A stretch of 64,000 nucleotides of DNA from Bacillota bacterium (GCA_023434855.1 JAEYSJ010000073.1:15019-79018), one strand, 5' to 3'. Counted from the first letter of the stretch, positions 46,198 through 57,054 are shown. Notes: generated by a model from the letters alone, not told the origin. A program made the numbers and translations.

Positions 46198-46906
46198 CTA
46201 AAAGTCCTCCTTGTTTTTCATTATTGGTTTTATCTTTATTTGCTATTTCCCCCTGCATAAAATGTTCTTCCTTAACAATTTGCAAGGGAGGAACATGGAT
46301 AAAATCAGCCTCGTCCCAAGGGCCGTTAACAATCTTTTGCAGATAAGTGTTATCACCTGTCATGATATGATGGCTCAAATTCAGTAAAGCAGCTATCTCA
46401 AGTGATTGCTGCAGACAGACGTCCAGGGTGCTGCAACCGGTTTTGATGAACAGCACTTTCTTATAACTGTCATACATCCTGGCGAGAATACTCCGTGCTT
46501 TTTTCTCTCCATACGTGTCGCAAATCCGCCGGTGTTCGGAAAGAATATTTTTTTCGGTGATCATCCACCCACAAGTTAAATAAAATGTGCCTCTTTCTTC
46601 ACGGCTGTAACGCTCGTACGCTTGTTTCGAACCAAGCAGAATGGCAATACAATCATGCACCCGGGGGATAATCAACGGACTGTCGGCTGCTTTTAAATCC
46701 CTTGCCGCACCGCCGCACAGACCAAACGCCAAAACAACTTTATTATAGCCTGTCGAACGATGGAGTATATTCTGCAGTTCATTGTGCAGCTTTTGAGGAT
46801 GCAGGTGAAGACCCATGGAGATAAACTCATACTCAACTTGTTCATGTGGCGTTATTGCCAGCAACTCTTCTTTCATAACTTCACAGGCGATGATTTTAAC
46901 TGTCAT
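46187..46906 (-). CDS. DUF1638-family protein
   Basis: 239 residues. Blocks ACEVMKEEL, LAFGLCGGAARDLKA, IPRVHDCIAILLGS and TCGWMI match DUF1638, found mostly in methanogens and acetogens beside corrinoid methyltransferase genes. Several cysteines and histidines (CGG, HDC, CG) suggest metal or thiol chemistry. Function unproven. It overlaps the corrinoid gene by 11 bp. ATG at 46906 behind GGGAGG. Preceded by leader copy 18. Confidence 0.8.
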   Translation of the reverse strand: MTVKIIACEVMKEELLAITPHEQVEYEFISMGLHLHPQKLHNELQNILHRSTGYNKVVLAFGLCGGAARDLKAADSPLIIPRVHDCIAILLGSKQAYERYSREERGTFYLTCGWMITEKNILSEHRRICDTYGEKKARSILARMYDSYKKVLFIKTGCSTLDVCLQQSLEIAALLNLSHHIMTGDNTYLQKIVNGPWDEADFIHVPPLQIVKEEHFMQGEIANKDKTNNEKQGGLLDVN

Positions 46907-46921
46907 GCAGACCTCCCTGTT

Positions 46922-46989
46922 TATAAAAAAAACAGAGGCCAAGTCTCACCTCACGGGGGAATACTTAGCCTCCGGTTTTTCCGGTCAAC
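46922..46989 (-). promoter_or_regulatory. Conserved leader, copy 18 (before DUF1638/corrinoid operon)
   Basis: Variant GTTGA, stem CCGG/CCGG, AGGC, hairpin GGCTAAGTATTCC.../GAGACTTGGCC, then TCTGTTTTTTTT. The all-GC stem is a compensated variant seen in no other copy. Confidence 0.83.
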
Positions 46990-46992
46990 TAA

Positions 46993-47049
46993 TAGAGTGT
47001 GTTTCAAAAACGCACTTTCCTTACTATTCTTTTAAACTGTTACAAAATA
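46993..47049. repeat. 57-bp repeat, copy 1
   Basis: A stretch starting AGAGTGTGTTTCAAAAA and ending AAACTGTTACAAAATA, nearly the same as 63200-63257 (a few differences). It contains an internal inverted repeat (AGTGTGTTT/AACGCACT) and half of the terminal repeat of the element at 63245. Confidence 0.7.
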
Positions 47050-47058
47050 TATTTATCA

Positions 47059-47994
47059 TTAATTCTCCTGGAAAAGAACGGTAGATAAATATCTCTCACC
47101 TGTATCAGGCAGTAACGCAACAATGGTTTTACCGCTATTTTCCGGTCTCTTGGCCAGTTCAGTGGCGGCAAAGGCGGCCGCGCCGCTGGATATACCCACA
47201 AGTAAACCTTCAAATTTAGCGATGTCCCTGGAAGTTGCAAAAGCATCTTCATTCTTTACTTTAATTATCTCGTCAATAATATTTACATTCAAAACTTCCG
47301 GCACAAAGCCTGCTCCGATACCCTGAATTTTGTGGGGCCCAGTTTTCCCGCCAGATAACACCGGTGAATCAAACGGCTCAACAGCAATAATTTTTACACC
47401 CGGCTTTCTGGCTTTCAGTACTTCACCTACGCCGGTCAATGTCCCGCCTGTGCCCACACCGGAAACAAATATGTCTACCTGCCCATCGGTGTCACGCCAT
47501 ATTTCTTCCGCAGTTGTTTTCCTGTGTATTTCCGGATTCGCAGGATTTTTAAACTGCTGCGGTATAAAAGAATTTGCCGTTTCTGCGGCTATTTCATCTG
47601 CTTTCTTAATTGCGCCTTTCATGCCTTCCGTTCCGGGGGTAAGAACCAGTTGGGCACCCAAGGCCTTTAACAAGCTGCGCCGTTCAATGCTCATTGTGTC
47701 AGGCATGGTGAGAATTAATTGGTATCCCTTGGCTGCGGCGACAAAGGCCAGAGCAATACCGGTGTTGCCACTGGTAGGCTCAATTATGACTGTATTTTGG
47801 TTGATAAGGCCTTTATCTTCAGCATCCTTGATCATGGCATAGCCAATCCTGTCCTTGACACTGCTGAGAGGATTAAAATACTCCAGTTTTGCAATCAGCT
47901 TTGCATTTAGCTCCTGCTTTTTGTTATAATTAGCAAGTTCAAGCAGAGGGGTATTCCCAATAAGTTCTGTCAAACTCTTAGCAACATTAGACAT
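47059..47994 (-). CDS. cysK: Cysteine synthase, copy 2
   Basis: 311 residues. PLP lysine Lys47 in [10 protein letters not shown] (NPLSS instead of the usual NPGGS of copy 1), [23 protein letters not shown]. It has the same role as copy 1. The SS substitution is typical of some CysK/CysM-like enzymes in Firmicutes. Single gene behind leader copy 19 and its own promoter. RBS GGAGAG. Confidence 0.92.
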   Translation of the reverse strand: MSNVAKSLTELIGNTPLLELANYNKKQELNAKLIAKLEYFNPLSSVKDRIGYAMIKDAEDKGLINQNTVIIEPTSGNTGIALAFVAAAKGYQLILTMPDTMSIERRSLLKALGAQLVLTPGTEGMKGAIKKADEIAAETANSFIPQQFKNPANPEIHRKTTAEEIWRDTDGQVDIFVSGVGTGGTLTGVGEVLKARKPGVKIIAVEPFDSPVLSGGKTGPHKIQGIGAGFVPEVLNVNIIDEIIKVKNEDAFATSRDIAKFEGLLVGISSGAAAFAATELAKRPENSGKTIVALLPDTGERYLSTVLFQEN

Positions 47995-48019
47995 TTTTCA
48001 TCTCTCCTTTAGAATAATT

Positions 48020-48084
48020 TAAAAAATAAAAGGCTAAACCGACTCCTGCTGGAAGTCTGTTTAGCCTTTGGTTATCCAATCAGC
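48020..48084 (-). promoter_or_regulatory. Conserved leader, copy 19 (before cysK copy 2)
   Basis: GCTGA, stem TTGG/CCAA, AGGC, hairpin GGCTAAACAGACTTCC / GGAGTCGGTTTAGCC, then TTTTATTTTTT. Among the clearest terminator-type copies. Confidence 0.87.
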
Positions 48085-48107
48085 TATCAATTATCTCATT
48101 TGTTATT

Positions 48108-48136
48108 AATCTATCACCATCAGCAGCAAATGTCAA
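48108..48136 (-). promoter_or_regulatory. Sigma-A promoter for cysK copy 2
   Basis: Minus strand -35 TTGACA (48136-48131), 17-bp spacer, -10 TAGATT (48113-48108). Confidence 0.62.
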
Positions 48137-48151
48137 TAATATTTTCATAAC

Positions 48152-49033
48152 CTACCAGCCCCGTTCTTGCATGCGCTCATTGGTGGGAATGGTGGAAATT
48201 TCGATACCAACCATTGCCTCGCCAAGGTCTTTGGATATATCGGCTAGTACCGCTGGGTCCTGGTAATAGGTAGTAGCGGCAACAATAGCTTTGGCGCGTT
48301 TTGCCGGATCACCGGATTTGAAAATACCGGAACCGACAAAAATCCCATCACAACCAAGTTTCATCATCAGGGCGGCATCGGCAGGCGTAGCAATCCCTCC
48401 GGCCGCAAAGTTGACCACCGGCAGCCGGCCCAGTCGCTTCGTTTCAACAACCAACTCCAGCGGCGCACCAATGTTTTTGGCAAAAGCCGCCACTTCTTCA
48501 TCAGGCAAATTTTGCAACTGACGAATTTCACCTACCACCATTCGGATATGCTTGACTGCTTCAACGACATTGCCAGTGCCTGGTTCCCCTTTGGTCCGGA
48601 TCATGGCCGCTCCTTCGCCGATACGCCGCAATGCTTCGCCGAGATTTTTGGCACCGCAGACAAAAGGAACCTTAAATGGATGTTTGTTAATATGAAACTT
48701 GTCATCCGCCGGGGTAAGCACTTCACTTTCATCAATATAATCAATCCCTACTGATTCCAAAATCTGTGCTTCAACAAAATGTCCAATCCGTGCCTTGGCC
48801 ATAACCGGAATAGTTACCGCATCCATAATGCGCAAAATGATGGCGGGATCGGCCATTCGCGCCACCCCGCCAGCAGCCCGGATATCAGCAGGCACGCGCT
48901 CAAGCGCCATGACAGCGCACGCCCCTGCCTGCTCGGCAATCTTCGCTTGTTCCGGTGTCGTTACATCCATTATTACGCCGCCCTTCAGCATTTCTGCCAG
49001 GCCTGCCTTTACCCGTAAAGTTCCTTGTTCCAT
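48152..49033 (-). CDS. pdxS: Pyridoxal 5'-phosphate synthase subunit PdxS
   Basis: 293 residues, typical PdxS length, with [25 protein letters not shown] (quoted in part: [15 protein letters not shown]), the lysine of [11 protein letters not shown] and the phosphate loop [17 protein letters not shown]. It makes PLP from ribose-5-phosphate, glyceraldehyde-3-phosphate and ammonia, normally with PdxT, which is not in the window. PLP is the cofactor of the nearby MetY and CysK copies, and the gene lies behind leader copy 20. Confidence 0.94.
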   Translation of the reverse strand: MEQGTLRVKAGLAEMLKGGVIMDVTTPEQAKIAEQAGACAVMALERVPADIRAAGGVARMADPAIILRIMDAVTIPVMAKARIGHFVEAQILESVGIDYIDESEVLTPADDKFHINKHPFKVPFVCGAKNLGEALRRIGEGAAMIRTKGEPGTGNVVEAVKHIRMVVGEIRQLQNLPDEEVAAFAKNIGAPLELVVETKRLGRLPVVNFAAGGIATPADAALMMKLGCDGIFVGSGIFKSGDPAKRAKAIVAATTYYQDPAVLADISKDLGEAMVGIEISTIPTNERMQERGW

Positions 49034-49063
49034 TATCTATTTCCTCCCCAATAAAGACCTATA

Positions 49064-49123
49064 AGGAATAAAAGCTAAGACATTCCTCCTCGGTCTGCCT
49101 TAGCCTTCAGCTTTCTGATCAGC
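49064..49123 (-). promoter_or_regulatory. Conserved leader, copy 20 (before pdxS)
   Basis: GCTGA, stem TCAG/CTGA with loop AAAG, AGGC, hairpin GGCTAAGGCAGACC / GGAATGTCTTAGC, then TTTTATT. It lies between metY copy 2 and pdxS, so it is intercistronic. Confidence 0.83.
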
Positions 49124-49154
49124 TATTATTGTAAATTTTATACCAAATATTCGA

Positions 49155-50483
<1,329 letters not shown>

Positions 50484-50533
50484 TTATGAATCAACAATCG
50501 AAACTTTCGCGAAAAGTCATAAATTCGATACAG

Positions 50534-50594
50534 CAAAAAAGCCAAGAAATAGTTCCATAAGAACTATTTCTTGGCCTTCAGTCTTCTGATCAGC
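50534..50594 (-). promoter_or_regulatory. Conserved leader, copy 21 (before metY copy 2)
   Basis: GCTGA, stem TCAG/CTGA with loop AAGA, AGGC, hairpin GGCCAAGAAATAGTTC / GAACTATTTCTTGGC, then T6. The loop is AAGA in this copy, ATAA in copy 19 and AAAG in copy 20, so the loop is not conserved. Confidence 0.87.
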
Positions 50595-50618
50595 CTTGCT
50601 ATTCAAATTTTACTCAAT

Positions 50619-50646
50619 ATTATCATGCACCGGATAGATATGTCAA
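50619..50646 (-). promoter_or_regulatory. Sigma-A promoter for metY copy 2
   Basis: Minus strand -35 TTGACA (50646-50641), 16-bp spacer, -10 GATAAT (50624-50619). The interval up to 50969 holds no supported gene. Confidence 0.62.
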
Positions 50647-50969
50647 TAGCAGAATATGCGAACATCATAATATTTTACGTTTACCTCTTAAAAGCGATAA
50701 TTATTACCCGTGCGTCGACCGTAATTCCGGTTCAACCGGTAGTAATACCCGAAATATACTGCCTTGCCAAGGTCACTGATAACAGCAACTTCTGGCGATT
50801 TAAATTTATCAAATATAATTTTTATCTAAATGAGTTAAGTAGAATGAATTTTTTGTCGCTTGTACAGGACAACATTATGGGTACTTGACAGTCGAAATAT
50901 TACATATTTCAAATGACTTTGAGACAAAATAATGATAGCTAACTTCTAGCCAATAAAAGGAGGATCAAT

Positions 50970-51227
50970 ATGTTAACATCACTTATTTATTCGGCGATAA
51001 TTGGTATAATTGCCGGATGGCTTGCTGGTCAAATTTCACGCAGTCATGGTTTCGGTCTCTGGGGTGATTTGGCTGTAGGGATAGTAGGCTCCATTATTGG
51101 AAATTTTGCACTTGGCCTGTTAGGGCTTCAAACCTATGGAATTATAGGTTCAATTATTGCAAGTACTGTCGGAGCCGTCATCCTGCTTTGGGCCATACGG
51201 ATGTTTTCTGGAACAAAAGCTACCTAA
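50970..51227 (+). CDS. GlsB/YeaQ/YmgE-family small membrane protein
   Basis: 85 residues, three hydrophobic helices with the glycine motifs IIGIIAGWLAGQISR and GIVGSIIGNFALGLLG of the transglycosylase-associated (YeaQ) family, often stress-induced. RBS AAAGGAGG. A terminator follows. Not linked to the leader regulon. Confidence 0.85.
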   Translation: MLTSLIYSAIIGIIAGWLAGQISRSHGFGLWGDLAVGIVGSIIGNFALGLLGLQTYGIIGSIIASTVGAVILLWAIRMFSGTKAT

Positions 51228-51368
51228 TTTAGCAAGAATGGTTAGTACAGCTATTATCAACGACCATGAAACCAGAAAGCTTATTTAGAGTTGTAAAAAG
51301 AATTTATTATTTCGCAAAACCTTTGTCTAAATGAAAAATCCAAAAAGTATAATACCAATACGACAGAA

Positions 51369-51409
51369 AGAAGCGACTTGTAAAGAATAGACGCTTCTCT
51401 TTTTTTTTT
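51369..51409 (+). terminator. Terminator after the YeaQ-type gene
   Basis: Stem AGAAGCG / CGCTTCT followed by a run of nine T. Confidence 0.75.
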
Positions 51410-51458
51410 ATAATTATGCTGTATTATTAAAATATTTAATGACTCAATTTATAAATTG

Positions 51459-51472
51459 CGAACGAATGTTTG
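51459..51472. promoter_or_regulatory. LexA operator (Firmicutes SOS box)
   Basis: CGAACGAATGTTTG matches the Firmicutes consensus CGAACNNNNGTTYG, ~95 bp before the lexA start. lexA is probably autoregulated. Confidence 0.8.
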
Positions 51473-51566
51473 AATTTTTTAGTAAAACTTGCTATAATTA
51501 TTTTATAATATTTATTTACCCTATTCATTCTATATAATTCTTGTTTTAGGAGTTGATTTTTTATTT

Positions 51567-52187
51567 ATGGATAAAGAGTTATTATTAAATACCAGACAAA
51601 AGCAAATTTTAGCATATATTAAAGATACTTTACGTATTAAAGGCTATCCCCCTTCAGTTCGGGAAATTGGTGAAGCTGTCGGCCTTAGTTCAAGCTCCAC
51701 CGTGCATGGTTATTTATCTAAACTTGAAGAAATGGGATTTATTAAACGGGATCCTACTAAACCCAGAGCAATTGATGTGTTGGACGATGTTCCATGGCGC
51801 CAAAAAGCACTTACCGCTGTGCCTTTAGTAGGACACGTTACTGCCGGGCAGCCAATTTTAGCAGTGGAAAATATTGAGGATACATATCCGTTACCATCAG
51901 AATTAATCGGCAATCATGATGATATATTTATGCTTGTTATTCAAGGCAATAGTATGATAAATGCCGGAATCTTTGATGGTGATTATGTGCTTGTACGGGA
52001 ACAAAACACAGCCAATAACGGCGATATTATCGTCGCATTAATCGATGATGAAGAAGCCACCGTCAAACGGTTTTTTAAGGAAAAAGATCATGTGCGTTTG
52101 CAACCGGAAAATGACTCAATGTCTCCTATTTTTTCGAAAAATGTCTCTATTCTCGGTAAGGTTATTGGGGTTTTTAGATTACTATAA
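51567..52187 (+). CDS. lexA: SOS repressor LexA
   Basis: 206 residues. N-terminal winged helix ([24 protein letters not shown]; quoted in part [15 protein letters not shown]), self-cleavage site Ala-Gly in HVTAGQPI, catalytic Ser in [10 protein letters not shown] and catalytic Lys in EATVKRFF. It represses DNA-damage genes until RecA-driven autocleavage. An SOS box lies upstream. Confidence 0.95.
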   Translation: MDKELLLNTRQKQILAYIKDTLRIKGYPPSVREIGEAVGLSSSSTVHGYLSKLEEMGFIKRDPTKPRAIDVLDDVPWRQKALTAVPLVGHVTAGQPILAVENIEDTYPLPSELIGNHDDIFMLVIQGNSMINAGIFDGDYVLVREQNTANNGDIIVALIDDEEATVKRFFKEKDHVRLQPENDSMSPIFSKNVSILGKVIGVFRLL

Positions 52188-52201
52188 TCTTAGCTAAGAA
52201 A

Positions 52202-52250
52202 AATAAAACCATGGCTGGAATTAATCATAATTCTTTGCCATGGTTTTATT
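52202..52250. terminator. Bidirectional terminator between lexA and the FlhG-like gene
   Basis: Perfect stem AATAAAACCATGGC / GCCATGGTTTTATT serving the convergent genes. Confidence 0.8.
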
Positions 52251-52261
52251 TTAAACAGTAT

Positions 52262-53398
52262 TTAAAGTGAAATCTTTTTTTTATTAAATAAAGCCATCAT
52301 TTTGTTTACAAAACCAGTAATACCTGCGGTCTTAGTTACCGGCCTATGCAGTAAGCGGTTTGCAATATCGTTAATATTTTTTGCTGGAATTGAAGTCGGA
52401 TATGATAACATTAATGGTCTTTGTTCTTTTAAGGAACGGCTGATCATCCGGTCATCGGTAATATACCCTAAATACTCGGCTTCCAATTTCAGATATTGCT
52501 GTATAACAGTTGACAATCTTGCTGCGATGTTATCAGCTTCAATTTGGTGCTCTGCTCTGTTAACCACCAACATTTGTTTTGCCTGACAATGTAGATTGTG
52601 CATTACTTTTGTTATGGCATAAGCATCTGTAATAGCATGGGGTTCAGGAGTAGTAATTAAAATAATTTCGTCAGAAGCTAATAGAAAATTGGAAACATCA
52701 CGGGAAATACCTGCTCCGGTATCTAATAAAATTATATCAGCCAGACCATCCAATTGGTTAAAACTATTGATGACTTGCGCGAACTGTCGATCGCTCATTT
52801 GCGTTAGCTCCTGCAAGCCCGAGCCTCCAGGAATTACTCCAATGTTTCCTGGCCCTTGCAATGTAATATCTAACAAATTTTTATCCCCACTTAATAGATG
52901 GGTTAAATTATATTTAGGTCGTAATCGCAACAAAACATCAATATTAGCGGTGCCAAGATCGGTATCAATGATAAAAACTCGTTGACCCTGCGCTGCCAAA
53001 GCTATCGCCAAATTAATAGTAAAAAAAGTTTTCCCTACCCCTCCCTTGCCGCTTGTTACCGCAATCACACGAGACATTCCGTCACTAGGCGCTCTTTTAG
53101 TGGCTAAGGATATTGAATGTGGACGCATGATAGTATATGATTTAATTTCACCAAAATCTCGCCCAACAATCTCTGTATTAAAAGTATAGTAATCGCCTAA
53201 ATGCGATATAGTTATTTCTACCCTAGACCCTACCGCCCATAACACCATTTTCCCTGTTTCATAGGGAATGCTAAATGTCAGGGTATACGCAGATGTTTCA
53301 ATAATCCTGGAAACATATGTTTTTGAACTATCTGAATAAACTGGTGTAATCTCTAACGGCTGGCCTACAGAAAAGTTCCCTATAAGTTCGTTAACCAT
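52262..53398 (-). CDS. Fusion of an N-terminal PilZ-type (YcgR-like) domain and a MinD/FlhG-like ATPase
   Basis: 378 residues. Residues 1-105 look like the PilZN/YcgR flagellar-brake beta-barrel (VGQPLEITPV, YVSRIIET, SRVEITISHLGDYYTF). From ~110 comes a ParA/MinD ATPase: deviant Walker A SGKGGVGKTFF, DTDLGTANIDVLL and LLDTGAGIS, the signatures of FlhG/YlxH. FlhG controls flagellar number and placement. No flagellar genes are adjacent. No true RxxxR c-di-GMP PilZ motif is obvious. Confidence 0.78.
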   Translation of the reverse strand: MVNELIGNFSVGQPLEITPVYSDSSKTYVSRIIETSAYTLTFSIPYETGKMVLWAVGSRVEITISHLGDYYTFNTEIVGRDFGEIKSYTIMRPHSISLATKRAPSDGMSRVIAVTSGKGGVGKTFFTINLAIALAAQGQRVFIIDTDLGTANIDVLLRLRPKYNLTHLLSGDKNLLDITLQGPGNIGVIPGGSGLQELTQMSDRQFAQVINSFNQLDGLADIILLDTGAGISRDVSNFLLASDEIILITTPEPHAITDAYAITKVMHNLHCQAKQMLVVNRAEHQIEADNIAARLSTVIQQYLKLEAEYLGYITDDRMISRSLKEQRPLMLSYPTSIPAKNINDIANRLLHRPVTKTAGITGFVNKMMALFNKKKISL

Positions 53399-53517
53399 AG
53401 TGTTCTCTCCGTATATCCTAAGATTTGATAAAACATATCAATTCTCCCCAGCAACTTAATATCCTCTATAAATCTTAGTATAAATTTATTACATGTATTT
53501 ATTAATGCTTATTTTGA

Positions 53518-54897
53518 TTATTTGATAACAGCTGCACGTGACGGCATTTTGGTGCCCACGCGCACTACCCGGTCCTCTGGCGGAAATTCATCTGTAGCAA
53601 GTAATTCCCGTTTTATTTCTTGTCCATTTTTTGTTTTTATGCGATATGTAGTAATCTGGAAACCTCGTTGCCCCTCAACTTCAATTACCTCTTTACCAAT
53701 TTGCATACCCGGGTCTTGTCTGATAATCGTATTAGGCTCCAAGACTTTTTTGTTAGCAGAAACAATTTTTATATCGGCGCTATCCGTACTACGCTTGCCA
53801 TAAATATTGAAAGTTATACTGCCATCTAACAGTTCACTACTTATAAAAATATTAAATGGTGAAGTATTTTTAAATTTAAAATCCAGCAAGTTATCAGCCA
53901 CTGTAGCATCCTGCCCCAATGGAACGTATCCCGGAGGCCGGAAATGTGATGTACGTTCAATAATCTCCATATCCGCCAGGAGAACAGCATTATACAAAGT
54001 ACTGGTAACTTGGCAAACTCCTCCACCCCAGTCAGGAACAAGCTTACCACTAATAAAGACCGGTGCTTCTTTATAACCGTATTCCGCTAAGCGCGGCCCT
54101 ACACTTGAATTAAAGGATAATACTTCGCCTGGATGAACTAAAACATTACTTATATTTTGGGCTGCTAAAGTAATATTTTGAGAACGGTTTTGATATGATG
54201 AATCAAAGTAAGTAGTATAGGATGCAATTAAACCATCAATATCTATTAAATCTTTAGAAACAATAAGCGGCGCCGATTCAACAACTGTTATATTAATTGT
54301 TGAAGGTATGCGTCTTTGCAGTTGTGAAGCTATATCGGCCACAGTTTGCGCCACGTCAACTTTGTGACCTGTAGATTCCGGAACAATACTGATTTTCGAA
54401 TCATTGTACTTTAATGAAGCGTTGTGTGCTTGGTAGTCAATTGATTTCGCGATAGTATTTATTATAGCCGTTAATTTTTTTTGGTCATAACTTATTAATA
54501 ATGGCAAAAAATGTCCATTATTAATAGCTAAAAAACGTTCCTGCAAACGAACTAGGCTATTACCGGTTCGACCAACGTTATACGCCTGCTTAGCTAAACT
54601 GACAGCATCAATGCTAAGTTCTATATCATCTGATGAAATCGGCCAGCTTTGATTCTGGTATGTTAAGATTATAGATGGTTTTCCAGTATGATCCTTTATT
54701 GTACTCAGAATCTTTTGTTGTGCGGCTTGTTCCGAAAGTCCTCCTACCGGAATGTCACCAACAGTAACTCCACTATAAATTTCATCATTAAACATAAAAG
54801 CAGCATTTGCCGCAATTAAGCTTACCGAGCTAAATAGTACGATTATTCCCAGAAATATCGATAAACCAGTTGCGGATTTAGGGGTTGCAATCTGCAC
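53518..54897 (-). CDS. VanW-family cell-wall protein
   Basis: 459 residues. N-terminal membrane anchor (residues ~10-35), two YoaR-like peptidoglycan-binding-type regions (~60-230), the VanW domain (VHPGEVLSFNSSVGPR, DWGGGVCQVTSTLYNAVLLA; quoted in part GGGVCQVTSTLYNA) and a C-terminal G5-like piece (IRQDPGMQIGKEVIEVEGQRG). Probably extracytoplasmic and peptidoglycan-bound. Exact function unknown. Confidence 0.85.
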   Translation of the reverse strand: MQIATPKSATGLSIFLGIIVLFSSVSLIAANAAFMFNDEIYSGVTVGDIPVGGLSEQAAQQKILSTIKDHTGKPSIILTYQNQSWPISSDDIELSIDAVSLAKQAYNVGRTGNSLVRLQERFLAINNGHFLPLLISYDQKKLTAIINTIAKSIDYQAHNASLKYNDSKISIVPESTGHKVDVAQTVADIASQLQRRIPSTINITVVESAPLIVSKDLIDIDGLIASYTTYFDSSYQNRSQNITLAAQNISNVLVHPGEVLSFNSSVGPRLAEYGYKEAPVFISGKLVPDWGGGVCQVTSTLYNAVLLADMEIIERTSHFRPPGYVPLGQDATVADNLLDFKFKNTSPFNIFISSELLDGSITFNIYGKRSTDSADIKIVSANKKVLEPNTIIRQDPGMQIGKEVIEVEGQRGFQITTYRIKTKNGQEIKRELLATDEFPPEDRVVRVGTKMPSRAAVIK

Positions 54898-54925
54898 TTA
54901 GAGCACCCTTTCATAACTAACGTAT

Positions 54926-54957
54926 AATAAAGCCCCGCCGTGAGCGGGGGACTTTAT
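54926..54957 (-). terminator. Terminator after the PRC-barrel gene
   Basis: Stem ATAAAGTCCCCCGC / GCGGGGCTTTAT immediately after the stop codon. Confidence 0.75.
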
Positions 54958-55826
54958 TATTGTATGTTCATGGATAATTCCACAAATTTACCGGCTAATT
55001 TAGCCTTCTGCAATACCTCTTCAGTAATTTCTCCACCTTCTTCGACTATAAGCAAGCCATTATCTGTTTCAATACGACGGCCGGCTTTTTTACCAAGCAA
55101 ATATTTGCGATGTTTATCATCAAATTTCTTTGCCAAATCTTCCGCAGAAGCTTGTGTGGTGGTTGCTGTTGCTGCTGCAACTGCTGGTGTCGGTGTCAAC
55201 TCAGGTTCAGGAGCAGCCACCGGGCTTGGCTGGGATGTGGAAATAGCTGGAGCTGGAGCAGGAGTTACCGCTGCAGCGGTATTTTCTTCTACAGGTCTAG
55301 TTGGTTTAGTAGAAGCATAAGTTTTATTCGGCACCGGCGACGCTGCACTTTCACCAGCTTCATCTTCAGAGTTTGCAACAATCAGCACATCTTTGCCAAA
55401 TGTTATAACCCGCTGAGCAGGGATATTAGTAAGCTCACCATTCACTTCTTCAATTTCGCACAAAGCAATCTTGCCTGTTTCATCAATAACAATTTCAGTA
55501 ACCTTACCCTGAATACGTCCTGATTTGGTTAATACTTTAGTGCCAATCACCTTGACATTAGCTACAAGTAATTTTTCTAACTCCGGGGCAGATGTTACAG
55601 GAAAAATGTGTTCACTGGTCTCTACGGTTACTGCATTTTCCCCAACTCCGGCAACAGCGGAAAAAGGCAATAATTTAGCACCCAGATACCAATTGCCATC
55701 ATCAATAACCAATGCTGCAACAATACCTCCGGCAGGATTAATGATAAAGTCTTTGACAGTTCCCAATTCTTTTCCTTCACTAATACTAACAACTGATAAG
55801 CCCAAAATTTCCACACTTTTTTTCAT
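54957..55826 (-). CDS. PRC-barrel domain protein with Ala/Pro-rich linker
   Basis: 289 residues. Two PRC-barrel modules (residues 1-80 KELGTVKDFIINPAGG, and 85-155 GRIQGKVTEIVIDETG) are followed by a low-complexity Pro/Ala/Thr linker (~165-235) and a C-terminal block KYLLGKKAGRRIETDNGLLI. PRC-barrel proteins bind RNA or cytoskeletal and membrane partners. Role unknown. RBS GGAGGTC. Confidence 0.8.
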   Translation of the reverse strand: MKKSVEILGLSVVSISEGKELGTVKDFIINPAGGIVAALVIDDGNWYLGAKLLPFSAVAGVGENAVTVETSEHIFPVTSAPELEKLLVANVKVIGTKVLTKSGRIQGKVTEIVIDETGKIALCEIEEVNGELTNIPAQRVITFGKDVLIVANSEDEAGESAASPVPNKTYASTKPTRPVEENTAAAVTPAPAPAISTSQPSPVAAPEPELTPTPAVAAATATTTQASAEDLAKKFDDKHRKYLLGKKAGRRIETDNGLLIVEEGGEITEEVLQKAKLAGKFVELSMNIQ

Positions 55827-55854
55827 ATAACAATGACCTCCTAAACTTAATCCG

Positions 55855-57054
55855 CTATGACGCTAGGTCGCGCCATTCACGAAATTCTGCGTCAATTTGT
55901 TTTAAAACTGCTGCCGGTATATCACCATAAGGAATAACACCATAATGCTGCGCTAACAAACTATTCTTTACAATCCGTAAATAAGCGATAGTATTGACAA
56001 ATTCCTGTTCAAGCAAATGATCATCTTTTAGTACTGGCAAATTCCGCCCTTCAGCAAAAATGTTGACAGCATCGTCATATGCGCCTTTATTTTTTAAAAT
56101 ATTCCCTATTTCAATGACAAGGAGCGGTGCTGCTTCATTATTAGAGTACATTTTTAAGGCCTGATAAAAAGCATATAATGCTTGGTTATAATTACCTCGC
56201 TCTTTTAATGAGAAAGCAATATCCATAAGCTCATCAAGAGAATCGCACTTAGAACAAACTTCTTGAATAGAATCTTCCTGATCATCTAATGGTTTATGAA
56301 TTTCTAGAACATTTTGCCCCCCTTGTAGCTCTTCTCGGCTTATTCCTGTTAATAAATCAAATTGCTGCCCCCGGTGAATATCCACCCCTGGACTATCAAT
56401 TTTTTCTGCAATTACTTTTTCTTCAGCTTTAGGGTCTTCTTCCATCAAATCATCTGTCTGCGCGTTCTCCATAGCTAATAACTGGATACCATCTTTATAC
56501 GTTTTCAGCTCCTGCTGCAATTCAACAGTGGAAGTTTGTTCATCCTTACCGGAGACTTGTTCAATCTCCTCTACACTCTTTTCTAATTCCTCCCCTAAAA
56601 CATCATCCAACTCAGAACTGAGTATGTTTTCCGGTTGACAATCTTGATCTGCAACTGCCTCAGAGTTAACTGAGTGCTTGCCATTTTGTAGGCAACTATT
56701 CTCTGCACATTCTTCCATTGAGAATTCTTCAAAATTAAATCCATTGCCCTGGAAAGGAATTGCTGCTGCAACCGGATTATTGCTTTGAGTGGTATGACTC
56801 TCATAAGAATTATCATAACAGGCGATAAAATACGCAAATACCACAGCGAAAACGACGAGAAAACCTAACGTACCAATAGTGCCGGCAAAACCAACAACCA
56901 CCCTTGGTAACACTAAACTAATTAATACTGCGCATACAGCACATAGAATAAGTGGTTTAAGTCTTAATTGCAAGCCAAAAAGCTTATTGGCAAATTTGTA
57001 AACGATAATCGTAGTAATCGATATGGTTAAAAAAGTAATTAATATAAATTCCAC
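55855..57054 (-). CDS. Membrane-anchored protein with C-terminal TPR-like repeats
   Basis: 399 residues. Three N-terminal hydrophobic segments (~1-85), a long acidic low-complexity linker (~90-265, rich in Glu and Asp), then a helical TPR-like region (LMDIAFSLKERGNYNQALYAF, EIGNILKNKGAYDDAVNIF). No family name recognised. It lies 28 bp upstream of the PRC-barrel gene, likely one operon. The start lacks a strong RBS. Confidence 0.65.
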   Translation of the reverse strand: MEFILITFLTISITTIIVYKFANKLFGLQLRLKPLILCAVCAVLISLVLPRVVVGFAGTIGTLGFLVVFAVVFAYFIACYDNSYESHTTQSNNPVAAAIPFQGNGFNFEEFSMEECAENSCLQNGKHSVNSEAVADQDCQPENILSSELDDVLGEELEKSVEEIEQVSGKDEQTSTVELQQELKTYKDGIQLLAMENAQTDDLMEEDPKAEEKVIAEKIDSPGVDIHRGQQFDLLTGISREELQGGQNVLEIHKPLDDQEDSIQEVCSKCDSLDELMDIAFSLKERGNYNQALYAFYQALKMYSNNEAAPLLVIEIGNILKNKGAYDDAVNIFAEGRNLPVLKDDHLLEQEFVNTIAYLRIVKNSLLAQHYGVIPYGDIPAAVLKQIDAEFREWRDLAS

